Assembly: GCF_008831285.2 (NCBI RefSeq)
Contig: NC_045144.1
Span: 2,296,001-2,360,000 of the forward strand
Direction of reading: 5' to 3'
Length of the DNA: 64,000 bases
From: Nymphaea colorata
Lineage: Eukaryota; Streptophyta; Magnoliopsida; Nymphaeales; Nymphaeaceae
Below are positions 1 to 10,551 of this stretch, one piece after another. Numbering within the stretch: the stretch's first letter is position 1; each line of letters opens with the position of its first letter. Position numbers and translations under genes: made by a program. The notes beneath the pieces were generated by a model that saw nothing but the letters and a program-made list of their open reading frames with translations, ran no database searches and had not been told where the DNA came from.

Positions 1-158
1 TTACGGCTGCTCCCTTTCCTTTAAATAATAATGATTAGGGTTATGTTTAACCCTTTACATAAAGAGTCCAACAAAACTTTAAAATTCAGAAAACTACCTA
101 AAACTAAAATTTCAAAATACAGAAAACCTCAAATGCAAAACAATAAGTTTTCTCAACA
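1..158 (-). repeat. 3' LTR of copia element I, truncated by the window edge
   Basis: These bases repeat almost exactly at 5355-5513, which is the inner end of the complete LTR. The copy ends in CA at 158. It is followed directly by CTCCCCCTCAAGC, the complement of the purine-rich polypurine tract normally found before a copia 3' LTR. The element is therefore read on the minus strand and this is its 3' LTR. About 75 bp of the LTR lie outside the window, so the target duplication on this side cannot be seen. Confidence 0.9.
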
Positions 159-165
159 CTCCCCC

Positions 166-623
166 TCAAGCTGGAGCATAGATGTCTATCATGCTTAGCT
201 TGTTACAACATTTCATGAAATCAAATATAGGAAGAGCTTTAGTAAATATATCTGCAGTTTGATCTTCTAAAGCAATATTCTCAGTAAAAATGATTCCTGC
301 TTGAACCAAGTCTCTAATGTAATGACAATCAACTTCGATATGCTTGGTCCGTTCATGGAAAACCAGATTATTTGCTATATAAGTAACCGCTTTATTATCA
401 CATTGCATTTTTATAGGCAATTATGTATTCCAAGACCTTCTAGCATGGCTCTCACCCAAGTGATTTCAGTGGCAGTTTGGGCCATGGCTCGGTATTCTGA
501 CTCTGCACTTGACCGAGCAACAACAACTTGCTTTTTACTTCTCCAAGAAACTAAGTTACCACCAACAAAGATACAAAATCCCATAGTAGACTTTCTGTCA
601 TCAATAGCCTGCATAATCTGCAT
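166..623 (-). pseudogene. copia I RNase H domain
   Basis: Two overlapping minus-strand frames (623-411 and 420-166) encode the C-terminal RNase H part of a copia polyprotein. The first has the typical DDRKSTMGFCIFVGGNLVSW stretch and SSAESEYRAMA, including the conserved acidic residues. The second has [12 protein letters not shown], the [11 protein letters not shown] segment and the [11 protein letters not shown] end motif. A change of frame near 411-420 separates them. The end of the frame lies just before the polypurine tract at about 160-172, as expected. The domain would degrade the RNA strand during reverse transcription, but this copy cannot be made as one protein. Confidence 0.88.
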
Positions 624-633
624 CAGAATAAAC

Positions 634-1660
634 TTATATCTGAAGTGAAGAACTTCTTCTAAATAATAGACTCTTTCTAGGAGAACCTTTTAGAAATTTC
701 AATAATAGCATAGCTGCATCCCAATGAGCTTTTCTTAGCTTATCCATAAACTGGCTTAGTTTTCCCACAGCAAAGGATATATCGAGTCTAGTAATGGTTA
801 CATATAGTAGCTTTCCAATCAGAGACCGATATGATTTGCTGTCAACAGGTTCAGATTTATCATCATATAAGTGAATACGAGAATTCATAGGAATAGATGT
901 CAGTTTAGTTCCAGTCATACCTGTCTCTTGTAGCAAATCAATAACATATTTTCTTTGGGAAAGGACTAGACCTTCTTTGCTTCTTGCTACTTCTATCCCC
1001 AAGAAGCAACGTAGAGAGCCAAGATCTTTAGTAACAAAGTGTTGTTGGAGATATTTCTTTGTGTCTTGTATTTCTTGCTCATTGTCACTAGTTAAAATAA
1101 TATACATATATCACCATAACAACCATACCTCTTGAGGTCCTTTTTATGAACAATGAATAATATAAAGAAGATCTATGAAACTCAAACTTGGATACAACAT
1201 CATATAACTTCTAAAACCATGCTCTAGGACTCTTTTTCAAACCATATATAACCTTCTTCAACAAACATACCTTGGTACACTCTCTTTGTTTCTCAAAATC
1301 GGGTGGTTGCTGCATATAAACTACTTCAGATAGATCCCCATACAAAAAGGTATTTTTAACATCAAGCTGGTACATATTCCATCCATAATTAACTGCAATA
1401 GATATAATAAGGCGTATGGTACCTAGACGTGCCACAAGAGAGAAAGTTGCAAAGAAGTCAATACCATATGTCTGTGTGTACCCTTTTGCTACCAATCATG
1501 CCTTGTATCGCTCAACAGTATCATCTGAGTTATACTTGATAGTAAATACCCATTTCGAGCCGACAATATCTGCCCCAGAAGGAGGTTCAACAAGATCCCA
1601 AGTGTGGCGAGATATTAAAGAATCTATCTCCTCCTTCATTGCTTGGTACCACTTAGAGTC
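634..1660 (-). pseudogene. copia I reverse transcriptase domain (RVT_2), broken
   Basis: Minus-strand pieces read in order. The N-terminal part ends the frame at 1496 (WYQAMKEEIDSL, WDLVEPPSG, GSKWVFTIKYN). The palm lies in 1495-1211 (VAKGYTQTYGIDF, YQLDVKNTFLYGDL with the first catalytic Asp, VCLLKKVIYGLKKSPRAW). The thumb lies in 1107-634 (LGSLRCFLGIEVARS, LSQRKYVIDLL). The normally invariant YVDD motif should fall at about 1108-1118. There the bases run straight from a Tyr-Val codon pair into the codons that follow the motif, with five bases missing, which also shifts the frame. This copy cannot encode an active polymerase. Confidence 0.88.
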
Positions 1661-2069
1661 AAACATAGCTTGTTCATGTGAAATAGGAATGGAAGTAGCT
1701 GACAAAGCATCAATAAATTTGCACATATGATCTCCCAAATGAGTTGTACTAACAAATTTAGAAAGAGGATGAATTGTGCATTGTCTGATCCCTTTATGTA
1801 CTGCAATTGGTAGTTCATCAGGATGAGATGCATCAAGGGAACACTCAGGCATGTCATGTAATTTAGAACTACTTACCTCCCGAGAACAAGATGGTGCAGA
1901 ATCATTAGATGATGGATTCCTTCTTGAATATGTGAGAGGAGGATATTTAAACCATGGAATGGAGAGATTGGGACAAGTAGGAGATGATGAAAAAGGAAGG
2001 GACTCAAGTGGAATAGGAGGGATTGGAAGTGGAACAGAATGAGGCATCTCAGACTATGGATATGAGGGC

Positions 2070-2783
2070 TTGCATGAAAGAATGGAGAAGACTCATGGAA
2101 GGTTACATCGGCACTGACAAACTCTCGATTAGTTATAGGATCAAGGCATTGATACCCTTTTTGATTTCTAGAATATCCCACAAATACACAATTACTTGCT
2201 GCAGTTAGTTTATCTCGATTAGGTCCAAGTTTATGTACAAAGCATGTGCATCCAAATATACGTGGAGGCAAAGAGAACAAGGCCCTGTTTGAGTAGAGAA
2301 TTTGAATGAGGATCTTGTTGTCTATGGAAGAGGATGACATTCTATTTATTAGGTAACATGCAGTCAAGATTGCATCTCCCCAAAATTTGGAAGGCATATG
2401 AGAATGAATCATATGATCGTGCAGGCAACATCCAACAAATGGCGATGTTTTCTTTCAACTACTCCATTTTATTGAGATGTGTGAGGGCACGTAAAATGTG
2501 GCACAATACTATGGGATTTATAGAATTCAAGTAGAGAAGTAGATTTGAACTCGAGAGCATTGTCAGTGCAAACAACCTTGACACAAGAACTAAATTGATT
2601 TTTAATTTCCAATATGAAAGATTTCAAGATACAAGGAGCTTCAGTTCTGTCTTTCATAAAAAAAACTCAAGTGACACGAGAGAAATCAACAATAGACAGA
2701 TAATACCGAAACGACAACCGACTTGGGAGCCGACTAAGCCCCCAAACATCAACATGAACTAAATCAAATAGATTTTAACTAGA
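2070..2783 (-). pseudogene. copia I integrase core
   Basis: Minus-strand reading around 2760-2690 gives the DLVHVDVWGL segment with the first catalytic Asp. This is followed by an in-frame stop before FFMKDRTEAP. The frame 2657-2469 carries VVCTDNALEF with the second Asp. The frame 2412-1873 carries PSKFWGDAILTACYLINRM, FGCTCFVHK and FVGYSRNQKGYQCLDP, which are standard for the C-terminal part of copia integrases. The stretch after about 2080 is a serine- and proline-rich linker to reverse transcriptase. Stops and frame changes make it non-functional. Confidence 0.86.
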
Positions 2784-3389
2784 CTAACTTTGACTCGATG
2801 GAAATGAAGTACGACTATGCTTGCCTAGTTGACAAGCTTCACACTCGATAGAAGTTGTGGAAGAAATCTGAGGACATAGTAGCCGTAGTTTAGGGAAGGA
2901 TGGATGACCCAATCTGAGATGCCATTGGAACGCACTTAATGATGAATCGACTAAGAATGACGCCTCATTAACAGATGCATCCAAGAAGTAGATTCCATCT
3001 CTCTCATGGCCTCCACCAATCTTCCTCCCAGTTGATAGGTCCTGAAATACACAAGTACCCGGGTCAAAAATAACTTGGCAATTCATCTCTTTAGTTAGTT
3101 TGCTTACAGATAACAAATTCTTTGGGAATTCAGGAGTATATAGCACATCATGAACATGCAAAGATGGAGAGAGATGAACATCTCCATGCCCTTCTACCAG
3201 AGATAGCCTTCCATCCGCCAATCGAACATATTGTAAGAGATTAAATTTCTGCAGGTTTGAAATACTAGTATCTCCACAGAAGTGTTTAGATGCTCCAGAA
3301 ACAATTATCCAACAACCATTAGAAGAAGTTTTACGTGTAAAATATGCTGAATTTGTGATAGCTGTGGATGCCGATGTGGTAGAAGGCAT
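2784..3389 (-). pseudogene. copia I protease and GAG-pre-integrase region
   Basis: A 201-residue minus-strand frame. Near residue 30 it has the retropepsin-like motif, but it reads WIIVSGASKHF, so the catalytic Asp normally before Ser-Gly-Ala is Val (GTT for GAT). Further on, LYTPEFPKNLLSVSKL is the usual flap-side segment. The C-terminal third, WHLRLGHPSFPKLRLL followed by CEACQLGKHSR, is the HHCC zinc finger of the GAG-pre-integrase domain. The frame differs from that of gag, so a frameshift lies between 3481 and 3389. Confidence 0.85.
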
Positions 3390-3480
3390 AGTATTTGATC
3401 GTTGCTCTATAATTAAATCAAGTTCGGCCAGACTTAGATTAAGAGATGTAGCATCTACAAAAGCAACTGTGGGTTTCGCC

Positions 3481-4407
3481 TTAGGAACTATACTGATAGA
3501 CTGCGTGTTTGGAGCAGAAGTGGAAGAGGGTCACTATAGTAGAGGATGTGGATGAGTTAAGCTTACCCACTTTGTTCCAACATCTATCCTCTAAGTGACC
3601 AAGACGACCACAATATGTGCATTGAAGTCTTCCACATCCTCTTGGACCTCGACCTCTTCCTCTACCACGGGAAGAGTATAGTCCACTTCGTCCTCCTCCA
3701 AATGAGGCAAGAGCAGATGGTTGTGAGTTGTTTGATGGTAGAAGAAAAGTAACAGCCAATCTGTTTAGCCTATTAAAGGCCTCATCAAGATCTGGAAAAT
3801 CTGAACCTGTAAGCATTTGAGCCTTGGCTGCAGAATAATCCAATGATAGTCCAACAAGAAATTTAACAACAATCATTTTCTTCATGTGAGATTTGAGACA
3901 ATGCTTACAAGGCAGTTTTAAGGAATTCATCTTTTCATAAGTGAACTTCAGCTTTGTAAAGTATTCAGTTAAATCCAAGTCACCTTGCTGCATTTGTAAC
4001 AATTTTTGCTGAACCTGTAAAATTTTGTTGATGTTCTTGTCTTGAGAGTACGTCTGTCGAAGAGAATTCCACATATCTTTAGTTGTATTATAATAAAAAA
4101 GCCCTGCAGCAATGTGGGGCTGAGTGCTATTCATAAGCCAAGCACTGATTATACTATTTTCTTATTCCCACCGTGCGTATTTATTAAACTTTTCAACCGG
4201 TTCATCTTCTTCCAATATATATTTCTTCCAATGTCCAACGACTGACAACATGAAGGTTCTAGCACCTACATCGTAGTTGGCTCCATCAAGTTTGATAGTA
4301 GATCCAAAAGAAAAGGGATTTGAGAAGGCTTTGTACTCAACACTAGCCTCTATTTGTTGATTTTTAGATTCAGTTCTATCATGCTGTAAAGATTTATTGG
4401 CAGCCAT
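3481..4407 (-). pseudogene. copia I gag (UBN2 type) with zinc knuckle
   Basis: Minus-strand reading starts at ATG 4407 (MAANKSLQHD) and meets an in-frame stop after KYARWE near 4162. It then continues in the same frame from about 4134 to 3481. The second part has the gag-polypeptide segment IAAGLFYYNTTKDMWNSL, an acidic helix-rich region (LDLTEYFTKLK) and an arginine-glycine-rich tract. The CCHC zinc knuckle CTYCGRLGHLEDRC follows. Gag forms the particle around the element RNA. The single internal stop and the downstream frameshift make it a pseudogene. Confidence 0.87.
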
Positions 4408-5280
4408 GATAAAACCTCGAAAATAGAAGAATTTGAAAGTCCACGACAGACTGAATATTGACTTTTAAGATATCAAATTAATCTCCAACAAGGAAGAATA
4501 TCCCTTCAGTCGTTGTTTAGTAGCCCCTACGACAAACCCACTGCTATAGTAACACTTCTGCTTTATCACAAATAAAGTCATCTTCTAGCAAGCAGCCACC
4601 ACAGATTGACAAGAAAAGATGATAGACGTCAAATACTAGGAAACCAACTAACTGAAAACTGATATACAGTCTTGCAATGTTGCAACAGGCTTGAGTAATC
4701 AGCACCAACTATCATGCAGGTATAAGAAAATTTGGTCCAACAGCAGGGTACTTAAAAAAGAAATTTTACCAAATCTGGCCGACAACATCAACAAAAAAAG
4801 GCATACCAGACCAATAGATCTTTGCTGATCTAGTAGACTTGTAAACTTCAACCTCAACAGAAACGTAAACCATACTGCTTGAGTGATGTAATTAGATGTC
4901 CATCCATCTTGAAGACTAGTTAACTATACTGTCGCCACATCAACTTCAACAAGGCATCGATCTAGGGTTTTGAAATTTTTGAGAAAACCCTAGATCAAGC
5001 CCAACAAACACGACCCAACTGTTGTGCTCAAAACAGTAAGTAGAGTAGAGGAATGGGAAGATGATGGGTATGAGAAAGGAGAGGAGATGGAGATGGAAAT
5101 GAAGGGAAGCATATCAGTCCCAAGAAGGAACGCACTCTGATACCATGTTGTTTAGAGAGGTAGAGAAAAAGGAGAAGAAGAAAACGTGAGGAGAAAAGAG
5201 AGTAAGGAGAAAGGAGAGGAGATGGAGATGGAGATGAAGGGAAGCATATCAGTCCCAAGAAGGAATGCACTCTGATACCA
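4408..5280 (-). other. copia I 5' leader with duplicated primer-binding region
   Basis: No reading frame was recognised. On the minus strand the sequence directly inside the LTR (5280 downward) is TGGTATCAGAGTGC, which matches the usual copia primer-binding site complementary to initiator Met-tRNA. The same motif followed by the LTR edge recurs 135 bp further in, at 5133-5160. The whole block at about 5060-5145 plus the first ~75 bp of LTR is thus present twice in tandem. Confidence 0.8.
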
Positions 5281-5513
5281 TGTTGTTTAGAGAGGTAGAG
5301 AAAAATGAGAAGAAGAAAACCTGAGGAGGAAAGAGAGTAAGGAGAAGACTTCTTGTTACGGCTGCTCCCTTTCCTTTAAATAATAATGATTAGGGTTATG
5401 TTTAACCCTTTACATAAAGAGTCCAACAAAACTTTAAAATTCAGAAAACTACCTAATACTAAAATTCCAAAATACAGAAAACCTCAAATGCAAAACAGTA
5501 AGTTTTCTCAACA
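5281..5513 (-). repeat. 5' LTR of copia element I
   Basis: A 233-bp sequence starting TGTTGTTTAGAG and ending TTCTCAACA. Its last 159 bp repeat the left end of the window. It lies outside the primer-binding site, so on the minus strand it is the 5' LTR carrying the promoter. The bases after 5513 (CCATTC) are flanking DNA; the matching target duplication on the other side is outside the window. Confidence 0.9.
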
Positions 5514-6565
5514 CCATTCTCAGGTCCAATTGCAAGCAAAAGGCAGTAGTTAAGACTCAGCATAGCCACAAATATTATGATATTTTCGAAAGTATTGCAA
5601 TATTTACAACAAAACAAGAAAAACAACTAAAGCGGAAAATATCATGATATTTCAAAAATGCCACCAAAAAATATATATCGCATTTTTATCGAGATAAAAA
5701 CATGTGTTTTTTGTCCACTTAATCCTACACTCAAATAGAGGCAGCCTTGGTATTTGTTTTTTCAAGTTTTAAAAGCTTGACACTGCACGTGCTCCATTTT
5801 TTTTTTTAAATGGTAGTCAATGTTAAAAAGAGGCTTTAACAACAACGCAGTTCTGGGCTTGTTTTTTTCTTTTTAATGGTAAAAAGGGAAAACTCAAGGG
5901 CTTTTAAGCCCGCATTTTCCCTCTTTCACATTTTGTTTTGGTTGCTTTTTCATTTTCTAATTTTCATCTGTAGCTTTGTTAGTTTGTGATATTGAATATC
6001 CTTCATGGTATTGTGATTGTTAAATGTTTGTTTTAGATTTTTAGTTAACTTTAAGTATAAATTTGAATTATTACATTATTATTGACATTGTTAACATCAG
6101 AAAAACATTGTTTTTATAAGTTTCTCATTCTAGTTAAACATTTTTTTAATGTCTCATCCTTAGTTATTTGTTCATTTTATTTTATGTAATTTTTTTGTTG
6201 TTTAAAAATATTGACAAAATTTTCTCGAGATTTTTCTGAGAAAAATAGCTTTGCTGTAAATTACCTGAAAAAAGCATCACCCATATTTTCTCAAAAACCA
6301 TATTTGTGGCTATGGTTAAGAGCTGTCCGAATCAGTAGCATGTTCTGCTCTTGCCAACAGGCTTGTGACAAGATCAGTTCCATGAGTACCAAAGTGCTTC
6401 AGTCAATCCAATTTAAGAATCTTGCCAAGAATCTCTAGTATTGTGGATTACACAGGCAGCTCTCCACATGAGCTGAGCTATCTCATCATCTGTACTTAGA
6501 GAAGCCTGAACGACTAGAGTTCCCTTTAGTGAATTGGTTACTGTATCTTTCCAAAAGGAATTATC
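5514..6565 (-). pseudogene. exon relic of an unrecognised gene, split by a TIR element
   Basis: On the minus strand 6565-6430 reads as exon-like protein (FWKDTVTNSLKGTLVVQ, TDDEIAQLMWRAACVIHNT), preceded by CTCTTACATTTAG, a plausible splice acceptor. After a frame change, LEILGKILKLD, a stop, then LKHFGTHGTDLVTSLLARAE follow down to about 6318. On the far side of the inserted element (5560-5514), a third frame gives LNYCLLLAIGPENG. Three frames and at least one stop argue for a pseudogene. The pieces look like one globular, leucine-rich protein, but I do not recognise the family. Copia I sits immediately beyond. Confidence 0.4.
5561..6314. mobile_element. 754-bp TIR element, Mutator-like candidate
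   Basis: The ends are perfect 15-bp inverted repeats: CATAGCCACAAATAT at 5561-5575 and its complement at 6300-6314. Similarity continues weakly inwards. The flanks GTTAAGACTCAG and GTTAAGAGCTG look like a slightly altered 9-12 bp target duplication, which would fit a Mutator-like element. The interior is AT-rich and has no coding capacity. It interrupts the exon relic described above. Confidence 0.55.
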
Positions 6566-8691
6566 TAAATGTAAGAGAACGTTTGGTCAATAACTAGTGT
6601 TGGTAAGGTGATTATGCCCCTTTTTCTAATTTCTTCAGAAAACAAGAGGAAACAAGGGAACTGGAAAAGGAAAAAAGCGACAATATCTTCCATATTGCAT
6701 TTCAATTTCTCTACAATTGGTAGATTTTGTACCAATTTCGATTAATTTTCCTTTCTTTCCGATTAACTTGTTGGGGTAAACAGTCCCGTTTGAGACTTGG
6801 AGACATATTATCAAGATCTCTTTCTTTTTCGCTTGTAGCCTGTGGTTAGTTTGCTATTTTCCAACTCACAGCAAGTTACTTTCATTCATGGTTAGCTGGT
6901 CCAAGATTGTGATGACATTGCTTTGAACATGATTCTGCTAAGTCCTACCTTTTGGCATTTCATTAGACACCTTTTGATTTTCAATTTTGTCATTTTGAAG
7001 CACCGCAACCTTTCTCATTCTTTCTAATTTCATAGAATCCATCCTCAAAATACATGTTCGAGTTAGCTGGCCAACTTTCTAAAGTAGGTCCCAAATTCGG
7101 TCTTAAAAACTCTTGTATTCTACAGATTCTCCTACGAGAAAATTATCGATATATTAACATTTATTTATATAAGATTGTGTGTGTGTGTGTTTGTGCGTGT
7201 GAAACTCTTATAATATGTTGTCTAGTGTACTGTTGGCTTTTCTGGAGACTGAAGTTAGTTCGAGGGAATCAAACAATAGCAATCTTATTGGGATATCTGA
7301 GACTATAAGATTAAAGAAACATCACGAGAGACCGATGTGCAGAACAGTTTCTATAAAATGCTTATTATTTAATAGTTTTGGATTTGACCCACAAAATCCA
7401 ATTTATTTCATCAAGCTTTCTTGATCATTTTCTCTATCTTATAAGTTTCGACATTCTAAGCACACCTATTTGGTTAGTCCTTCAAAATAAATTTAAGTGG
7501 TTGAAAAACCTAAATGGCTCTTGCCATCTAGAAATGTGCCATCTAAGAGAGAGAGAGAGAGAGAGAGAGTACATATCTTAGCTAAATTGAAGAGAGTACA
7601 TATAAATGACCAAAGCCACAAAGTAAATTCAGGAAGCAACAACCCCATGACAGTCCAGACGTAGCCTTCCTCACTTACCAGCTTCCTTGGATTTCACCTC
7701 TCCCCATTCGTTAGTTCCCATCTTTTAACTTTATGGTCTTTTTCTGATAGAACAGCCACACCGAATTATGACAAAAAGAAACACTCCACGTTTTTGCACT
7801 TTTATTTTGCTTTTAGCTTAATCTCCAGTGATGGTAAGTGTTCCTTTTTGCTATATTTTTCATCTTTATTTTGTCTTTTTTTTTCTTGATAATAGAGAAA
7901 CTACTAATACGGTGGGAGACTTGGCCTCACTAGTTCAATGGTTATCTTTCCAACAATATAGAACTTGAAAGTGAAGGATCTCAAAGGCCAATATGTTTCA
8001 TCTAAGCAATCACGCAACGTTCTAACCTGCAAGAGGCCCTAATGAAGTTCGAACCCATTAGCTAGGTTTTCCATCAAGAGATAGAACTACTTTTTAGCTA
8101 GATTTTCCAGGAACCACAATTTTTCACTGTGTGGAATTCAGAGAAAAAAAAAAAACTAAAACTATTGGTTGTCTGCAACAGCAGAGATGCGCTAGCGGAA
8201 AAAGAATTCTCAAAGATACACGGGGTAAATATCAAGTTTTCTGAACAAAAGGAAAGTATAGACAACAACCAAGGCATGAGCCACTCATTTTTCTAAATCA
8301 TGCACCAAGGATCCATAAGTTCAGCCATAGAGCACACTGCCTATCGCACCGCCATAGAGCACACTGCCTACCGCACACCTTGCTTTTAGAAGAAAATAAC
8401 AAGAATATTCCTATCGAAAACCAATTTTACATTAAGATATCTAAACAACTCGTAAGCTGCATCAGAACTTGATACTGTCAAAACAAAAAGACAAAATAAA
8501 AAACTTAACCAGAAAGAGAGACTCCCCATCCCTCCTACCTCTGTCTTCTTTTACCTTTTTCTCTCCCTCTACACAATCGCCATCAACACCAACAATCCCC
8601 CCCTTAATAATATAAACAAGAACATGTAGTGATGATGGTGACAAGCATCACCGATGGTCGAAACCAAGTGGTTTGGTGACAACCACTGCTT
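6566..8691. other. non-coding region downstream of the ANTH gene
   Basis: No gene was recognised. The stretch is AT-rich. It holds a short GT repeat at about 7176-7198 and a GA repeat at about 7545-7569. The right end (about 8400-8691) should contain the 3'UTR of the ANTH gene, which is read leftward. The duplicated phrase CCATAGAGCACACTGCCTA at about 8322 and 8350 is a short direct repeat. Confidence 0.6.
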
Positions 8692-10551
8692 TCAATAAGG
8701 AGTGGTAGCATAAGGATAAGGCACGTACCCAACACTGTTTGCAGGGAACATCCCAGGCATGCCGTAGGGCATATACGACGGTGGTGCAGCTCCAGCAATC
8801 TTGGACAACCCAAGTTGGCCTTGCATGCCGTCCCTTGCATACTGCTGCCACATCATCTGCTCATGGACCAGCATCTGCTGTTTCTTCTCGATCTCGGACA
8901 TTTGCACATAAGAAGGCGGTGGCACAGTCAAGGAAGCTGCGAATGGATCCTGTAGGCCCTCAGCAACTGGTGTACCTGTGGGAGCAGGCAATGCCAGCAG
9001 CCCAGTCTTGAGCTTGTCTGGGTTAGGCAACGCCACACTGCTTGCACTGCCACCAGTACTAGTGTAGGTGCTCATCACCTGCCTGCTTGCTCCTTGGTCA
9101 TACATACCATCCAAGAGAAGTGGATCGAAACCACCAGCTAACGTTGCCTTCTGTTTGGAAAGGTTGCTAGCTGACTCAACCAAAGCCAGCTCCCAATCAG
9201 CCTTTCCATTCTCTGCAAGAGGAGTCTGCCATGCTGAAGTGACTTGGTCCCCCGAGTTATCAGGGAATGCTTCCCATGCATTCTGTTTGTCAGGCGGCCC
9301 AGAGAATAATGCCAGAGCAAGTTTATTGGCCTGAGCATCTGCAGATGGTGCATCTTCTGCTAGATTCAACAAATCTGCTGTCTCCTGTTTCTTAGGAGGT
9401 TCCTCCGTTTGAGGTTTAAAATCAGAAGGTGCTGGGAGAGCCTTTATGCTGCTCATATCCTGCTCCACTGGCTTCTCTTCCTCTTGGGGAGGTGGCCCTG
9501 GCACAGGAGGAGCACGTGCTTCTTCACGCCTCTCTGGAGATTTGGACTTGCGAGAACGGTCTCTCATGAATTCCTCAAGTGTCTCCAAAAGCTTATCAGT
9601 AATTTTTTGTACCTGAGGATACTCAGATGATCTTGCAACTCCTATATCCTTGCACCAATTGTAGAAAGCAGCAAGCTCATCAATCTGTTTAGCAGCACTA
9701 CTATAAGCTTCAAATGCTTTCCCACACTCATGGTATTCCATATCAAAAAACCGATCAAGCAGGACAGCCAGCATTTCACATATGTCAGCATAAAGCTGAA
9801 AGCTCTCTCTCACTAATGGGTAGAGGGCAACCAGGACCATCCTGCTATTCTTGGCAGTACCAGTTGGACGACATGCTAAGAAGCGGTCAAGCAGCTGCTG
9901 CAGATGATGCATTCTGCCAAAAAGCCTCTCAATTTTCAATTCCCTCACAGGAGTTATCACCCTTCTCTCTTCAGTCCTCTCTCTCCTATCCCGAGTATCA
10001 TTATATGAATAGTTATTTTCATATTCTTCACCATGATAATCTGATCTTCTTTCCCTCTGACTGTTGGCATCGGTTTGTTTGTTCTCATAAACTATCCACT
10101 CAAGTCGCTGGTCAAGGTAGAGGGCATATGTACGGACAAAAGCTGATTGGTCCCAAGAATGGGAATGAGCCTCATCCCTGAAATCTGACATGTTGAGAAG
10201 ACGAGTTCCTCTCCTTGTTGCATATGAGAACTCTGGCTGAAAACCACGATCTCCATCGTTCAAAAGCCTATGAACAAGCATTAGACCCTTAAGTGCAACA
10301 ATCCAATCACGAGTCTTTCCTAGCCTCTTTGAGATGGTTGAAACACAAGCATTGACATATGGCCTCGAATGAGTAGTAAGATTAACTATCTCTCGGAAGT
10401 ATTTCTCATCCGCTGGTTCATCTTCATGGCTTGTAGCCTTGATGATTGCAACATCTAGTTCAGGAGCCACATTGCTGGAAACTTTTGCTAAACTAATGCT
10501 GGTCTGGTCTTTCATTGCTCCTAATGCCTGCCTGATAGTGCTTGGAGCCAT
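8692..10551 (-). CDS. AP180/CALM-type ANTH-domain clathrin assembly protein
   Basis: A single uninterrupted 619-codon frame whose N-terminus (MAPSTIRQALGAMKDQTSIS) matches the start of plant putative clathrin assembly proteins of the At2g25430/At4g32285 (ECA4/CAP1) type. These proteins bind phosphoinositides and recruit clathrin at the plasma membrane and trans-Golgi. Residues ~25-160 and ~200-335 form the ANTH fold, including the lipid-binding helix (ALKGLMLVHRLL at 86-97) and the second half LVRESFQLYADICEMLAVLLDRFF at ~246-269. Residues 160-195 are a charged insert. After ~335 the protein is disordered and proline-rich, with adaptor motifs: DLLNL (393), FDP (475), DPF (535). The C-terminus is Tyr/Pro/Met-rich. 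The length is close to the ~650 residues of family members. No defects were seen. The start is fixed by family match and by an acceptor-like site 24 bp upstream. Confidence 0.94.
   Translation of the reverse strand: MAPSTIRQALGAMKDQTSISLAKVSSNVAPELDVAIIKATSHEDEPADEKYFREIVNLTTHSRPYVNACVSTISKRLGKTRDWIVALKGLMLVHRLLNDGDRGFQPEFSYATRRGTRLLNMSDFRDEAHSHSWDQSAFVRTYALYLDQRLEWIVYENKQTDANSQRERRSDYHGEEYENNYSYNDTRDRRERTEERRVITPVRELKIERLFGRMHHLQQLLDRFLACRPTGTAKNSRMVLVALYPLVRESFQLYADICEMLAVLLDRFFDMEYHECGKAFEAYSSAAKQIDELAAFYNWCKDIGVARSSEYPQVQKITDKLLETLEEFMRDRSRKSKSPERREEARAPPVPGPPPQEEEKPVEQDMSSIKALPAPSDFKPQTEEPPKKQETADLLNLAEDAPSADAQANKLALALFSGPPDKQNAWEAFPDNSGDQVTSAWQTPLAENGKADWELALVESASNLSKQKATLAGGFDPLLLDGMYDQGASRQVMSTYTSTGGSASSVALPNPDKLKTGLLALPAPTGTPVAEGLQDPFAASLTVPPPSYVQMSEIEKKQQMLVHEQMMWQQYARDGMQGQLGLSKIAGAAPPSYMPYGMPGMFPANSVGYVPYPYATTPY

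Larger units (their letters stand above)
1..5513 (-). mobile_element. Ty1/copia LTR retrotransposon I, decayed
   Basis: On the minus strand the order is LTR, primer-binding site, gag, protease, integrase, reverse transcriptase, RNase H, polypurine tract, LTR. Integrase before reverse transcriptase defines the Ty1/copia superfamily. The LTR is 233 bp and starts and ends TG...CA. The two LTR copies differ by only a few bases over the 158 bp that can be compared, so the insertion is fairly young. Nevertheless the coding region has several stops and frameshifts, listed under its parts. It lies next to a broken gene relic on its right side. Confidence 0.92.

Noticed and set aside
9714-10181. 155-codon open frame on the plus strand
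   Set aside because: It is antisense to the ANTH coding exon and has no family likeness; the opposite frame is clearly the real one.
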